From Cotesia glomerata (lineage: Eukaryota; Arthropoda; Insecta; Hymenoptera; Braconidae), in assembly GCF_020080835.1 (NCBI RefSeq), contig NC_058158.1:20732430-20796429 (forward strand): a stretch of DNA of 64,000 nt, given 5' to 3'. Made by a program: the position numbers and the translations under genes. The notes beneath the pieces were generated by a model that did no database searches, was not told the origin of the DNA, and saw only the letters and a list, made by a program, of their open reading frames with translations. The first letter of the stretch is position 1, and each line of letters begins with the position of its first letter. Below, in pieces: positions 33,099 through 45,836 of this stretch.

Positions 33099-34971
33099 TT
33101 AAGGGGGGAAATACGTGTAGAGGCTTGAAAAAATTCAAAATTTTTTTTTTTCATAAATCGCTTGTAAAACTATTGAAAAATATACAGTTAAAATTTCAGG
33201 TCAAAATTATTATTCGTTCAAAAGTTACAAGCGATTTAGTAAGTGCGCTCGGTACAGCGCCCGAGAACATAATTACCTGAACGGAGCGGTCGGTTAGGGT
33301 CGAGTAGGTAGTCATTCATATACTTCCAAGTTGACAGAAGTTTAAATAAAAAAATTAAGCACTTACTATGGACTAGCAATTAGGAGAAATGTAAATAGCG
33401 TTGAAGACATGAAAAATGAGATATTGGCAACTTATTTCCATATGATATCAACAGATGATAATCCACAACATGACAAATGTCCAAAGGGTGTAGATCTCGG
33501 TGGTCGCCGTATCATTAAAAAAGCTCTGGGGACAGAACCTCCAAAACATCCGACACCTTTGCATCCTGACGTTCAAAAAGCGATTTTTCCAATTTATCAG
33601 GATTTATCCCGGGTAGATTTATTGGAGAGATGTTTAGGAGGCCATACTCAAAATGCTAATGAAAGTTTTAATTCAACTATTTGGCGTATGGCCCCTAAAC
33701 ATTTGCATAGTGGTTTAAAAACTATTGAAATTGCTGCATACTTGGCTGCTTGCTTATTCAATGAAGGCAGTTCAAGTATTTTATTAGTCATGAACGAGTT
33801 AGGTCTCATCGTTGGGAACAATAGCTTCAATCACGCACAACAATCCGACAGTCAGCGCGTAACCCGTCAGAATCGACGCAGCTCCATGGACAGTAAAGAA
33901 GCCCGAAAAGCACGAAAAGAAAAGCTACAAGCTCAAAATGAAGCATATGAAGCTGAAGAAGGCTTACAATATGGTGCTGGAATAGCTGATTAATTGGTAA
34001 GTTGTTTCAATTCGTTTAATACAACTTTATATTAACCTTTTGGCACCGTGGCTTTATTTACCAGTAACAATTTATCGAAACAAAAATTTTTCATAAAAAA
34101 TTTATCATACAAAAATTTCTCACATGCAAAAAATTCTCACTCAAAAATTTCTTGATTAAAAAAATTCTCACAGAGCAAAAAATTATCATTTAAAAGTTTC
34201 TCAAATATTTTATTTTCACTTTATCATTAAAAATTCATAGTTAAATAAATATTAATTTTAATAATAATTAATAATACCAAATAAATTTTGACAATGAGAA
34301 ATATTGCCTTTGTGAAAATATCGAACAAGAAATTATTGCTGATAATTTATGTCGCGAGAAATTATTGCATGAGAAAAAAGAGACGGTCACCTTAACTTTT
34401 TCATCACTTATTTTTAAACGCGTTTTTCTCGAAACTAGTTTTTTCGAACTAGTGTACACTCTAGCTTAAAAAGTTTTTAACCAATCATCTTCAAATTTAG
34501 TATATTATTTCTTTACATAATTGTGCTGAATATGAACCTCAATCAGAAGCAATTTTTTCATTTTAACTAATTTTTTTATACTAAACAATAAACAAAAAAA
34601 AGGTAAAAAAACATGACTTACTTTCACAGCCGTCAAAAAAATGAAAATTTTTTTTTTTTTTCTTTAAAATGAGGTTCATATAGAAGATACATGTCTAAAA
34701 AAAGTTATAATTTTGATGCATTGATTTCAGATAAAAATTATGGCCTCCATGATGTACACCAGTTGCGAAGTCGGACGACAACCTACGAGATGTATCAGCT
34801 GATATCTTTACTACTTTTTAAGTTTTATTCTTGTAAATGTAAATTTTTACTCTTCAATATATGTATAAAATAACCCAAAAGTTTGAATAAATAATATTAA
34901 TTTTTTATACCTTTAAATAATTGATTAAAATCTGCTCGAAAACGGCCATCTACACGTATTTCCCCCCTTAA
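33099..34971 (+). mobile_element. TTAA-flanked DNA transposon remnant (Kolobok/Mutator-like)
   Basis: The element is bounded by TTAA at 33099-33102 and 34968-34971, the expected target duplication. Its ends are a perfect 19-bp inverted repeat, GGGGGGAAATACGTGTAGA. Inside is only the C-terminal third of a transposase (33409-33993), related in layout to the N-terminal part of the 28-kb protein. The rest is AT-rich. TTAA targets are used by both piggyBac and Kolobok; the transposase fragment favours Kolobok. It is non-autonomous. Confidence 0.8.
33409..33993 (+). pseudogene. C-terminal fragment of a Kolobok/Mutator-like transposase
   Basis: A 194-codon frame from an ATG. It keeps the acidic end of the DDE fold: GGHTQNANESFNSTIW, where the Glu in NANES corresponds to Glu565 (NKVEG) of the protein at 28146. 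The upstream catalytic aspartates are missing, so it cannot be active. The C-terminus is basic and coiled (KEARKARKEKLQAQ). It ends at a TAA and is followed by AT-rich sequence up to the right inverted repeat. Confidence 0.75.
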
Positions 34972-35501
34972 TGTATATGTACTTTACATATAGCAACAAT
35001 GAACTCCTGGTATGTTTTATAATTAATAAAATAAGGATGGTTAACAATTTTACAATTAAATGAAGAATTGAAAAACATTCACTTTAGAAATGAAATCAGT
35101 ATACAAAAGTCGGCTTTAAAACATATTTGATAATGAAAAATGAAATCAGAAAATTTTTAATTATTGTTACTTAATGATAATAAACATATCCAATTTTTAT
35201 TAAATTTTTTTATTATGATTTCAATGGTAACAATCACTTACTAAAAAAAATTGCAGTTAAAAGTCTATGTGAATTATTGAAATCATCAATATTGGTTTTG
35301 TATAGATTTTTAAAAACAACATTCATAATACTTACAGCTATTGCAAGTTAAATTAATTGCCATTAGTGGTGGTAAGAGGGCGGAGGTGGGCATTTTCATA
35401 ATCATAATTTTTTGTATTTTTGATCATAAGTGAACGAACATTGAAAAAATTAAGTCCGCATCGCGACTTGACAAAGAAGAGTTTCTTTATAACTCGGAAA
35501 A
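33994..35501. other. non-coding
   Basis: AT-rich sequence that includes the right part of the TTAA element, then intergenic DNA. No gene or structured repeat seen until the minisatellite at 35502. Confidence 0.5.
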
Positions 35502-35709
35502 ATAGTATGCTTTGCGACTGAAACAATTGTCTGCTTCGCGACTTCATAACAAAAATAGTCTGCTTTGCGACTAAAAAATAGTATGCTTTGCGACTGAAAC
35601 AATTGTCTGCTTCGCGACTTCATAACAAAAATAGTCTGCTTTGCGACTGAAACAATTGTCTGCTTCGCGACTTAATAACAAAAATAGTCTGCTTTGCGAC
35701 TGAAACAAT
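35502..35709. repeat. 54-bp minisatellite with TGCTTYGCGACT core
   Basis: Each unit has two half-units, one with TCTGCTTTGCGACT and one with TCTGCTTCGCGACT, joined by GAAACAATTG and CATAACAAAAATAG. Three full units and partial ones are present, nearly identical, and degenerate monomers occur upstream from about 35455. The near identity suggests recent expansion. Confidence 0.85.
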
Positions 35710-37891
35710 GACAATTATACAGTTTACTCATGTAGAACACTTAATACTAATATTTACTATTTTTTAGGAAATTATATTATCACATATGTATCGACAATTC
35801 CGCGAGTGTTTGAATATTCAAAGATGGACGAGAATCTGATAATGGAGAAGTTGATTGCAACTGTATAAAAGAAGTAAACTGATTTATAAAATCTGCGGTA
35901 AGTTGATGTTTTTGTTAATAAAGTTGAATATACATTTTAATAAATTATTTTTTTACAGATGCGAAGACAGGAAACGAAAATTCAATGATGAAGAAAGTTA
36001 TAGATAAGATTGAGACTAAAAACACAAATGTAAAAAAAAGCACACTTATGAGTATATCTCCCTTTTGTAAATCCGTGATTTCTCATAAAAAGTATTAGAA
36101 GAAGGAAAAAGTGACATTTTTATATTTACATTATGCTAGGGGTAAAAGGATATTAAGCCAATAATTACATATAGTTGATTTTGTTAAATCGCAATATGAT
36201 AAAATCATAATTGTATTAAATGGTTTGAATTTTTTATGCAAAGGCGAAAATTGGTTATGTAAAAATATTTTTACGATAAGAATTGTAGGAATTTTAATTT
36301 TCAAAATACGTTTCTCGTGATTATTCTACTGAGCTAATAGAAAAATTGTATTTTCAAATATAGTATTCACAATAATTGTCTTAAATTTGAAACATTTATT
36401 ATGAACTGTAATTATTAAATTATGGCGAAAATATTAGTCCAATAAAAAATTTTTATGCACGAAAATTTTTAAAAATGTCATTCTCGCAAAAAAGTATTGC
36501 TTATAATTTTTTGATTGACCGATACTTTTTGTGGTGATATTTTAGTGTTAATTTCAAAATTAACATTAATAATTATGAAAAATTTAAACCACTCATTAAT
36601 ACAAATTTTAACGTAGAAATGATGGCGTTATTCCTATTGATCCTATTATAAAATTATTTAAATTAGACATTAAAAATGTGTTTCTTTTAAAAAAAAAACG
36701 TACCTTATTAATTTTTCATAGCACTGATATTTTCGTTATAATTATGAAAAAACAATTCTTAATTAATCAGTTCGAGTTTTTAGGAATCCGATAAATCTTC
36801 ATTTTTAAATGTCAGTGAAAATATTATTCGTAAAAATAAATCATTATCTGCAAAAAATGTTAATATGATTTTTCACGACCAATAGAGTGTTTCAAATTTA
36901 GCAATTACGATTAATACAGAATATGATTCAAATTTGTGATTATTATGAGTCGCAATTTTGGAAATTACAGCGAATATATTTATTCTATCGAAAAATAATT
37001 AAAAACATTTATTGTTGACAATTTAATGCTAATCAACTTTTATTTACTAAAGTTTTTCATTGGACCAATAGTATCACAGTAATTTTTAAATTCAGATTCC
37101 CAATTATTAACAATTTCATTTTTCATCAACTATTCATAATTAATTGTTGCTTGGAAATTGTGGCTTTCCAATTGGTTCTATAAAAATTTTTAAGCAAATT
37201 TGCGAATAATAACCGTAAGGTTATTAAAAATTGCAGTCTCGAAAAATATGTTTTTTAAAATTTTAGACCAGAACTAATATTTCGTACGTACTTCTAAAAT
37301 GAAATATCATATATAATAATCATAATTATTAAAAGTTTGAACTTCTATAAAAAAAATTGGTAGAAGTGGTTAAATTATTTTTAAATTTTCATATTTTCAA
37401 CATCTGAGGGAAAAAATTTTTTTTATGGCTTATTTCTTAAGAAAAACAAATCTCGACTTGAACTTTTCACAAATTTCAAAAGATTAAAGAAATTTAATTT
37501 AGATATTTAAGAAAGAAACGAATTGTATAAAATCTAAATTTTGCGACGATAATGAAAAAGAATATATTTATGTACTTAAATTGAGAAAAATTGTAGAAAC
37601 AAAATTGTACCAACTAGTGTAAAAATAAAATACCATTTGGTCTGTGTTGTGAATATTGATAAATATTTAAATATAATTTCAAGTTAAAAATAATTTTGGT
37701 ATTATTCGTAAAGAAAAAAAAATTATAAGTGATATTCGATACTTATTAAATTTTTATGACGTAATTTATTTAGTTCTATTTGGATCAACTACAGATGTGT
37801 TTTTAATTTTACAGCAAGTAATTAAAGTCAAGTAAGTATTCACTTAATTTACTGAAAATATTATTTAATGTCGTTAAAATATTATTTTAAC

Positions 37892-37923
<32 letters not shown>

Positions 37924-39126
37924 ATAGAGACAATTTTAGTTGAAGAAATCGCTTGATTTTTGCAATGCCAGTGTAGATCAGTACATCAACATTTTAATTT
38001 AAAAAAGACATTAACACTAGGTTTTGTAGGAAATTAAACGAAAAAAATTTTTTTTCATTCAAATTTTGAAAACTATTTTATTCAAAAAAATAAATGTATG
38101 CCATTAATATATTTCAACAACTTACATATTGTAAATAATTAGAAGCTACTTAGAAAATCTTAAAATTTTTATCAATATAAGACTGTCTTTCGCATTCAAT
38201 AGTGTCTTTCTCGCTATCAGAAAGGGATTCACCGCTACTTCGATGAAACATAATTATATCTACAATTTTTCATATCCACATAGAAGTATAAAAGTTCCTT
38301 CGCGTATTTTTTTTTTATTTTATCAAAATAATATAAGTATATTAAATGAAGTAAGGAAGGAACAATTAATTTTCTGATTTTTTACGATTTAAATTTCGTG
38401 CGGAAATCCTAACCAATTGATATGCTTTTAGTGAAAATAGTGACTTAAAATCGAAGAGATGTTGTGGTCGGTGTCATATTACTTCTCCAAGAACGCGTGC
38501 TGTATTAAAAACTTCACTGCAACCCGTGTACTGCGTCTTAACTTGCTGTGAAATTGCCACTTGTGAGATTCTTTGTACGTTCTTATTTAAAATATTATTT
38601 TAATTTTTATGGATTATAATTTATTAATAATTCGTATTACAAGAATAAATTTTCTTAAATAGGTATAAAAGATTAATAGAATAACTATTTTTTTAAAGGT
38701 GCGATAGTTGTGGCTGATTTTTTAGCTATCCGCCATTTTTATTTGATTAAAAGGTTTCACTCAGGGGTTATTGTAAGTGTTTTAATCTTTTATCGTGTAA
38801 GTATAAATTAAAGTTAATATTCTATATTATTATATACGTGACACTGAAGTTGACGGACATTAAAAATTATTTTAGAATTTTATAATAATTAAATTATTAT
38901 AAAAAAAATTTAATTGAAAAATTCCACGGGTAAAAATTAATAAAAATTACAAGTGAAAATTTTTAAAAGCATTTTTTTATTGTAATTAATTTGTTATTGA
39001 AATTTTTAAAATTAACAGGTGACGGCTAACTTCAGTATTATATACGTGAATCGATTTTGAACCTTTCTGTTATTTATGAAACTCATTGAACTAATATAAT
39101 AAATATTTTTTTCCGTTACAGTAATT
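35710..39126. other. mostly non-coding; weak candidate exon at 35959-36100
   Basis: A splice-acceptor-like TTTTTTACAG at about 35949-35958 precedes a frame of about 47 codons that ends at a TAG near 36100, but no convincing upstream exon was found. The rest is AT-rich. A run of about 29 A lies at 37892-37920. Less AT-rich sequence at 38460-38580 may be the promoter or 5' UTR of the gene that starts at 39127. Confidence 0.4.
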
Positions 39127-39743
39127 ATGGAGGACGAAGCACAGAGTAAGATTTTGTTCATGAAAATAATAAACATATCACAATTTTTTTATAAAGTATA
39201 AAAATATATTTTTCTTTTGCAGAGCAAGAAATTCTAAAGCGTCGGCAAGAAATTGAAGCAGCCGTTAAGTCTTTCAATGAATTTATTTCGGACAGCAAGG
39301 CAGAAGATGTTCAACCATAAACGGTACAACCAGCAGCGCAAACACAAAAAAATACGACGCTCGGGTCTGTTGGCGTTGACACGCGAACGTCAAGCTCGGC
39401 GGTAGTAAAGCAAGGTCCTGGAAATGGACAAGGAAACGACGGAGAGAGCGACGTTGTAAATGATGGGTCAGCTGAAGGATCAACTCCTTCAGCTGATAAA
39501 TCAGAGTCAGCAACCATCAATGGAACAAAATCTGAAGGTAGATACAAAGACAAAAAATTTTAAACTTTTAAAATAATTTTTTTAATTTATCAGAATTCAT
39601 TATCGATTTATTAATTTACTTTTATTAATTTTTTAGTTAAGCTTCCAAAACGACATCAAGCTGCCGGGAGAGCGCGAGCCAACTGGCGCCGTCGATACCG
39701 AGGAAGGGGTGGAAAAAACAATTTTGTAAACTTGTATCTGTAA
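39127..39743 (+). CDS. small three-exon gene with an in-frame stop (function unknown)
   Basis: Exons 39127-39145, 39223-39537 and 39637-39743 join in phase (all introns phase 1) with good sites: A|GTAAG, TTTTGCAG, AAG|GTAGA, TTTTTTAG. Together they give 147 codons. The N-terminus (MEDEAQ, then KQEILKRRQEIEAAV) looks helical, the middle is Gly/Ser/Asp-rich, and the C-terminus is an Arg/Gly-rich basic patch (RARANWRRRYRGRGG) that could bind nucleic acid. A TAA at 39318-39320 falls after codon 38, while coding character continues beyond it. Either the gene is a pseudogene or the short product is the real one. I do not recognise the family. The BEL element begins 64 bases downstream. Confidence 0.5.
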
Positions 39744-39807
39744 GATCATGATTCACCATAAATATAAGAAAAATATTTAAAAGCAAATTGTATATTTTAT
39801 TACTTAT

Positions 39808-40448
39808 TGTTAGGTGAACAAGGCCCAGTAGCGATCAACTCGCTCCTGGGGGACTCCCAAATTCAAGAGACGCACCTGTCCACCGCTAGTTCCCGCAAAA
39901 TCGAACCGCCAATGGAAAACCAGCCTCTCGATCACGCCATGAATCGACCGCTTTATTGGCTGATCGCTCCCGCTAGACATGCGCAATAGCCTTCTTTCCC
40001 AAGTCAACGAGGAAGAAGACGAACTATTGTTATTATCTTTCGCTTCTACGCTTTCGCTGCATCAAGTCGCCATTACTTTTTCTTTACTTTCGCTTTTCGT
40101 TAATAAACCGCATTTCGCTTATTTTATAATTTAAACTGCTTAAATTAACCGCTAATAATTCGCTTTAATTTGTTATAGGCAAATTGTGTTAAGTGCATTT
40201 ATTTCACCGCTTTTTCAGTGCCGGCAAAGTGTTCAACCATGTGTCAACCGGCTTCGCTTTTGCAAACCACGCTGTAATTTACAAATCCGCTTTTATCTTA
40301 ACAATCCGCTATTAAAAATATTAAATATTGAGTGTAATTAATGTAAATAAATTACTAGTGTTATTTTTGATAATAATTTACGCGTTTTAATTGAGATATC
40401 CAAACCTAAACCTGATCCCCGCTTTTCCGCTCTTTCTGTAATTATTCA
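39808..40448 (+). repeat. BEL 5' LTR
   Basis: 641 bases from TGTTAGGTGAACAAGG to CTGTAATTATTCA. Nearly identical to 44838-45480. Confidence 0.93.
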
Positions 40449-40466
40449 TTGGTCCCTCGAGCCAGA
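40449..40466 (+). promoter_or_regulatory. BEL primer-binding site
   Basis: TTGGTCCCTCGAGCC directly after the LTR. This matches the TGGTCC-TTCGAGCC-type primer site seen in insect BEL/Pao elements. Confidence 0.8.
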
Positions 40467-40672
40467 TCAGGCTGGCTCTATCTCAATTAATTTAATTAAT
40501 CATACCGCTAAAAATTGTTTTGTGTTAAGTGAAGTGTAATACCGCTAGGAAAGGTCGAGTGTCAGGAGCATCGCAGAGCACATCGGGTGCTGCTCCTGAT
40601 AGTCATTCGTACACCGGTGCGCTGAACTTTCCGTTTATTAAGACTGAAAACTCGACTTCGGGCCTTAAATAA

Positions 40673-40870
40673 CTTCGCTATGGAGAATTACACAAGATAG
40701 TTGAAAAATGCAATTTGTGCTTCAACTTTCGTGTTCCGCACCATGCCGTAGATTGCAAGACCGCTCAAGATTGCCGAAAATGTGGTCAACGTCACCACAT
40801 GTCCATCTATTTTGGATGCACCAACGAAACCAGCTTCACCGCAGTCTACATCTTCCGCACAGGCAACTAA
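40673..40870 (+). pseudogene. gag: BEL gag remnant (zinc knuckles)
   Basis: Only the C-terminal nucleocapsid part is visible. CNLCFNFRVPHHAVDC and CRKCGQRHH form the Cys/His knuckles usual in Pao/BEL Gag. The frame opens after a TAA at 40670-40672 and stops at 40868-40870. The 200 bases between the primer site and this frame are too short for a full gag, so a large deletion removed the capsid region. Confidence 0.8.
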
Positions 40871-40908
40871 TCGTTCCCTTTAGACCGTTTACAACTTGAA
40901 ATTAACTG

Positions 40909-43900
40909 TTGATTATTTCAGATCCGCTTTCCGCTCAAGTATTGCTAGCTACCGCCTTAGTCCAGGTACGCCCGCATCATGGTAATCCAATCACCGCCAG
41001 AGTGTTGATTGATCAAGGTTCAGAGCTCTCATTTATGAGACAGTCGCTCTTCAAGAAGCTTGGACAACCGCTACAGCGTGACATGGTCATGCTCAAGGGC
41101 ATTGGCAATGTCTCCGCAGGAAGCTCACTAGGTGTGAGCACAATTGAGCTTCGTTCGCTGTGTACGACCGCATCAATGCATGTCAGCATGCATATTCTAC
41201 CAACACTGACGGTAGATCTTCCATCGTTCGTGATCGCTGATCCAAAATGGCCGCATCTTGAGAATCTCAAGCTCGCTGACCCGCAGTATCTACAGCCACG
41301 CCCTGTAGATATTATTCTAGGTGCATCACCAGCCGCACAGATCAAAAACGCAGAGATTCAACGAGGACCTCGCAATGCTCCTATTGCACAATCCACCACG
41401 CTTGGTTGGATTGTCTATGGAGCTGTCACCGCTAAACACGCTTCAACATCACACGTAGCACTACATGCGTCAGTAGATACTGAATTACAAGACGCTATCG
41501 CTAAGTTTTGGGAACAGGAAGAAGTTCCATCAGGAAATTCACCGCTCAACACCGCTGAAGAAGACGAATGTGAAATTCACTTTCGTCAAACGCATTATCG
41601 ACAGCCTGATGGACGCTACGTAGTGAGATTACCGCTTAAGGCCCTTGAGAGTCAACTTGGCGACTCTATCAACGCAGCTATGGGGTCACTCCGCAGATTA
41701 ATAACTCGCTTGTCGCGAGAAAGAGAACATTCTGACATGTATCGTGCATTCATGGCAGAATACATTCAACTAGGACACATGGTACGAGTACCAGTCAACG
41801 AATTGCCCGCAAACGCTTACTTCTTGCCTCACCATGGAGTATTGAAGCTTGATAGTGCCACTACGAAGCTCCGCACAGTGTTCAATGGTTCCTGTGCAAC
41901 ATCTACAGGAATTTCATTGAACGACATTCTCCACGCAGGACCCAAAACGTAAATTGACATTTTTGATGTGATGTTGAGAATCCGTTGCAGCAGGATTCTA
42001 TTCACTACTGACATCACCAAGATGTTCAGACAGATTGAGGTCGACTCGCTTGATTGGCCGCTTCAGTGCATTCTCTGGATAGATGAGAATGACTTAATAG
42101 ACGCTTACTGTCTCAAGACAGTCACATACGGAACCGCTAGTGCACCTTTTGACGCTGTACGTGTGCTTATCCAACTAGTAAAGGATGAAGGACACCGCTT
42201 TCCGCTAGCTGTTGCTCCAATGTTGAAAACACGCTACGTAGATGATATCTACGGTGGAGCAGACAACGAAGAAGACGCTATCAAGGCTGCAGTACAAACA
42301 AAAGCTCTGTGTGCAGCAGGCTGCTTCCCGCTTGCCAAATGGGCTAGCAATAGCCCACGGTTACTCGCTGAAGTCGCTCCAGAAAAGCAGCTGGATACAC
42401 CGCTTAAAGAAATCAGTGATGCACCAGTAAAAGTCCTGGGCATGTACTGGAATTCACGCACTGACGCTCTCTAGTTCAAGTACACGCTACCGCCAGATAC
42501 GCCTAAGACAAAGAGAGCTATTTTGTCTGAAATCGCTAAACTGTATGATCCGCTAGGACTTCTCGCACCAATAGTCGTCAAAGCCAAGATCTTTATGCAA
42601 GATCTGTGGCTAGATAGAGTGTCATGGGATGAACAATTGTCACCATCACTCATTCACAAATGGACTGGATATCGCGAGGATCTTCGAAACATCGAATCCA
42701 TCCGCATTCCACGCTGGAATAATATAGCACCTGGAGCAACTATGGAATTGCACGGGTTCTCAGACGCTTCGCAAAACGCTATGGCTGCCGCTGTTTATTT
42801 GAGAGTCACTGACGCTGATGGGAACACAAAGGTCTCACTTTTGTGTTCAAAAACGCAAGTAGCACCGCTGAAGAACATGACAATCCCACGCTTGGAATTA
42901 TCTGCCGCATGGTTGCTAACACAACTGATACTTCATGTTAAAGAAGTTCAGTCGCTTGAAAATGTCAGGATCAATCTCTGGACTGGCTCCGCCGTGACTC
43001 TCGCATGGATTAAAAGTCCAGCAATCCGCTGGAAGACATTTGTCCGCAATAGAGTGGGAAAAATCCAAGAAACGCTTCGAGATGTCTCCTGGAAATTTAT
43101 TCCAGGAAAACAAAACCCCGCTGACTGCGCTTCAAGAGGTATACCTACGCTAAAACTGAAACAACACGCTCTCTGGTGGCATGGACCAACTTGGCTTCAT
43201 GAACCAGAATCCTCTTGGCCCACTCTGGAGCCTCCAACCGACAACGCAACGCATCGAGAAGAACGCCAAGGTCTGACACTAGTAACTTGGAAAGCAGAAA
43301 ATTGCCTGCTCCAACAATTACTGTCGCATTACACGCAGCTGTTTCCACTGCTACGGAAGCTTAGCATCTGGCATCGTGCCATCGACCGCTTTAAAAGAGT
43401 TCCACAATCTTCGCTGGCCTACCCGCTTACTCCATCAGACCTGGAGCGTGCTAAATTGACCTTGATTAAGTTCACTCAAGGACAATACTTCGCTAGAGAG
43501 ATTCACACGCTACAAGATGGTGATGGTCTGCCTAAAAATAACAGCATCACTAAGCTGACTCCGTTCATCGACCATCAGGGGGTCCTGAGAGTCGGTGGCC
43601 GCTTGAAAAACGCATTGCTGGACCCAGAAGAGAGGCATCCAGCGATTCTACCGCGATAATCACCGCTTACATCAATTTTGATTGATGATTCGCACCGCAA
43701 AACGCTTCACGGAGGTACTCAGCTTACGCTCGCTGATTTACACAAGAGTGTCTGGATCATTGGAGGCCGTGTTCCAGTCAGATCATTTATTTTACGCTGC
43801 ATTATCTGCACGAGACACCGTGGAGAACGCGCTCAACAGTTGATGGGTCAACTACCCGCCGCACGAGTACAGCCAACTCGAGCCTTCTTGCATACAGGAC

Positions 43901-44847
43901 TCGACTACGCTGGACCTATCACGCTGAAAACGTTTCAAGGACGTGGAGCAAAAACATACAAAGGCTGGATTGCAGTCTTTGTATGCATGTTCAGTTCAGC
44001 TGTACATTTAGAGCTAGTAACTGACTACACCGCTGCCGCTTTCATCGCCGCTTATCGCCGCTTCACTAGTCGCCGAGGTATCTGCCACACGCTATATTCA
44101 GACTGTGGAACCAATTTTGTAGGAGCAGATAAAGAGCTGAAACGACTATTCGCTGCAGGATCCCGCACATTACGAGAATTATCAACCTTGATCGCTCAAG
44201 ATGGCACGAACTGGAAATTCAATCCGCCTGGAGCTCCACATTTTGGAGGAAAATGGGAAGCCGCTGTGAAATCTATCAAATTTCACCTTCGAAGAACAAT
44301 CGGAGACTCGCTGTTGACGCTTGAGCAATATTCAACGCTACTGGCTCAAATTGAAGCCATATTGAATTCCAGACCGCTCACACCGCTGAATGAAGATCCT
44401 GCTGACCTGGCTGTACTGACTCCAGGTCACTTCTTAATCGGACAGTCACTGACCGCTATCCCAGAGCCATCGCTGACAGATTTACAACCTGCTCGGCTCT
44501 CGCACTGGGAACAAGTCCAGCAAATGGTTCAACATTTCTGGAAACGCTACTACCAGGACTGCATCCACCGCTACCAGGCCATTTCAAAGTGGCATCATCG
44601 ACGCAACCAGATCAAGGTGGGTTCAGTAGTACTGATCACCACTGAGGATCTCCCGCCAACCAAGTGGCCATTAGCCAAAGTAATTGCTGTCCATCCAGGT
44701 GAAGATGGGCAAATCCGCGTAGTAACTGTTAAGACAGTTAACACAGAGCTGGCTCGTCCAATTACAAAGCTCTGTGTCCTGCCGCTAACGCATGAAGAAG
44801 ATGATCTTGTCGACGCAGCCGCCAACCCGGGGGAGAATGTTCGGTGA
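40909..44847 (+). pseudogene. pol: BEL/Pao pol polyprotein with three in-frame stops
   Basis: The entire pol is in one register. The A17-type aspartic protease has DQGS (Asp at 41011). RT follows with TDITKMFRQI and YVDD (42235-42246). RNase H shows GFSDAS near 42760. Integrase has GLDYAGP, SDCGTNF (Asp at 44101) and GGKWEAA (Glu at 44257; 51 residues between, normal for BEL), then a C-terminal DUF5641-like part. The frame is cut by TAA at 41950-41952, TAG at 42472-42474 and TAA at 43657-43659, with no frameshift. All catalytic residues survive. The plus strand is strikingly rich in CGC compared with GCG. The copy should not make a full polyprotein unless stops are read through. Confidence 0.93.
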
Positions 44848-45480
44848 ACAAGGTCCAGTAGCGATTAACTCGCTCTTGGGGGACTCCCAAATTCAAGAGA
44901 CGCACCTGTCCACCGCTAGTTCCCGCAAAATCGAACCGTCAATAGAAAATCAGCCTCTCGATCACGCCATGAATCGACCGCTTTATTGGCTGATCGCTCC
45001 CGCTAGACATGCGCAATAGCCTTCTTTCCCAAGTCAACGAGGAAGAAGACGAACTATTGTTATTATCTTTCGCTTCTACGCTTTCGCTGCATCAAGTCGC
45101 CATTACTTTTTCTTTACTTTCGCTTTTCGTTAATAAACCGCATTTCACTTATTTTATAATTTAAACTGCTTAAATTAACCGCTAATAATTCGCTTTAATT
45201 TGTTATAGGTAAATTGTGTTAACAGTGCATTTATTTCACCGCTTTTTCAGTGCCGGCAAAGTGTTCAACCACGTGTCAACCGGCTTTGCTTTTGCAAACC
45301 ACGCTGTAATTTACAAATCCGCTTTTATCTTAACAATCCGCTATTAAAAATATTAAATATTGAGTGTAATTAATGTAAATAAATTACTAGTGTTATTTTT
45401 GATAATAATTTACGCGTTTTAATTGAGATATCCAAACCTAAACCTGATCCCCGCTTTTCCGCTCTTTCTGTTATTATTCA
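44838..45480 (+). repeat. BEL 3' LTR
   Basis: 643 bases from TGTTCGGTGAACAAGG to CTGTTATTATTCA. Preceded by the purine-rich GGGGGAGAA at 44829-44837, a polypurine tract that overlaps the end of pol. Followed by the CTTAT duplication. Confidence 0.93.
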
Positions 45481-45485
45481 CTTAT

Positions 45486-45836
45486 CCTCACTACTTTCTT
45501 TTTTATCATAAATGAGTTCAATTAAAATAATTATAAAATGAGCTTTTGAACCGTAATATTTTTTATTGAATTACGTAAATAAAAATTTTTATTGCGAAAA
45601 GTCCTTACAATAAAGAAACTAAATATTTATTCATAATTTATTTTTAAATATTGAAAATTTCAAATATATATTAATAGCATCTGATACGCATGAGGCCCTC
45701 TATAAAACACAACAGAATTTATAAATAAAAGTCACATCAACACAAAACTCCAACTGTAAAAAAGAAGGGATAATAACCTAAAACTTGTTAGTATTGTAAT
45801 TTTTTGTGCAAAAAATAAAGGGGAGCATAATAAAAA
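45486..45836. other. upstream region of the next gene
   Basis: AT-rich sequence with no frame. It presumably holds the promoter and 5' UTR of the gene starting at 45837; no clear TATA box is visible. Confidence 0.4.

Larger units (their letters stand above)
39808..45480 (+). mobile_element. full-length BEL/Pao LTR retrotransposon
   Basis: Two LTRs start TGTT and end TTCA. They are flanked by a 5-bp target duplication CTTAT (39803-39807 and 45481-45485). A primer-binding site follows the left LTR, and the pol order is that of BEL (protease, RT, RNase H, integrase). By eye the LTRs differ at about a dozen positions, mostly transitions, and one 2-base indel, so insertion is fairly recent. Most of gag is deleted, and pol has three in-frame stops. 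It inserted between two small genes. Confidence 0.95.
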
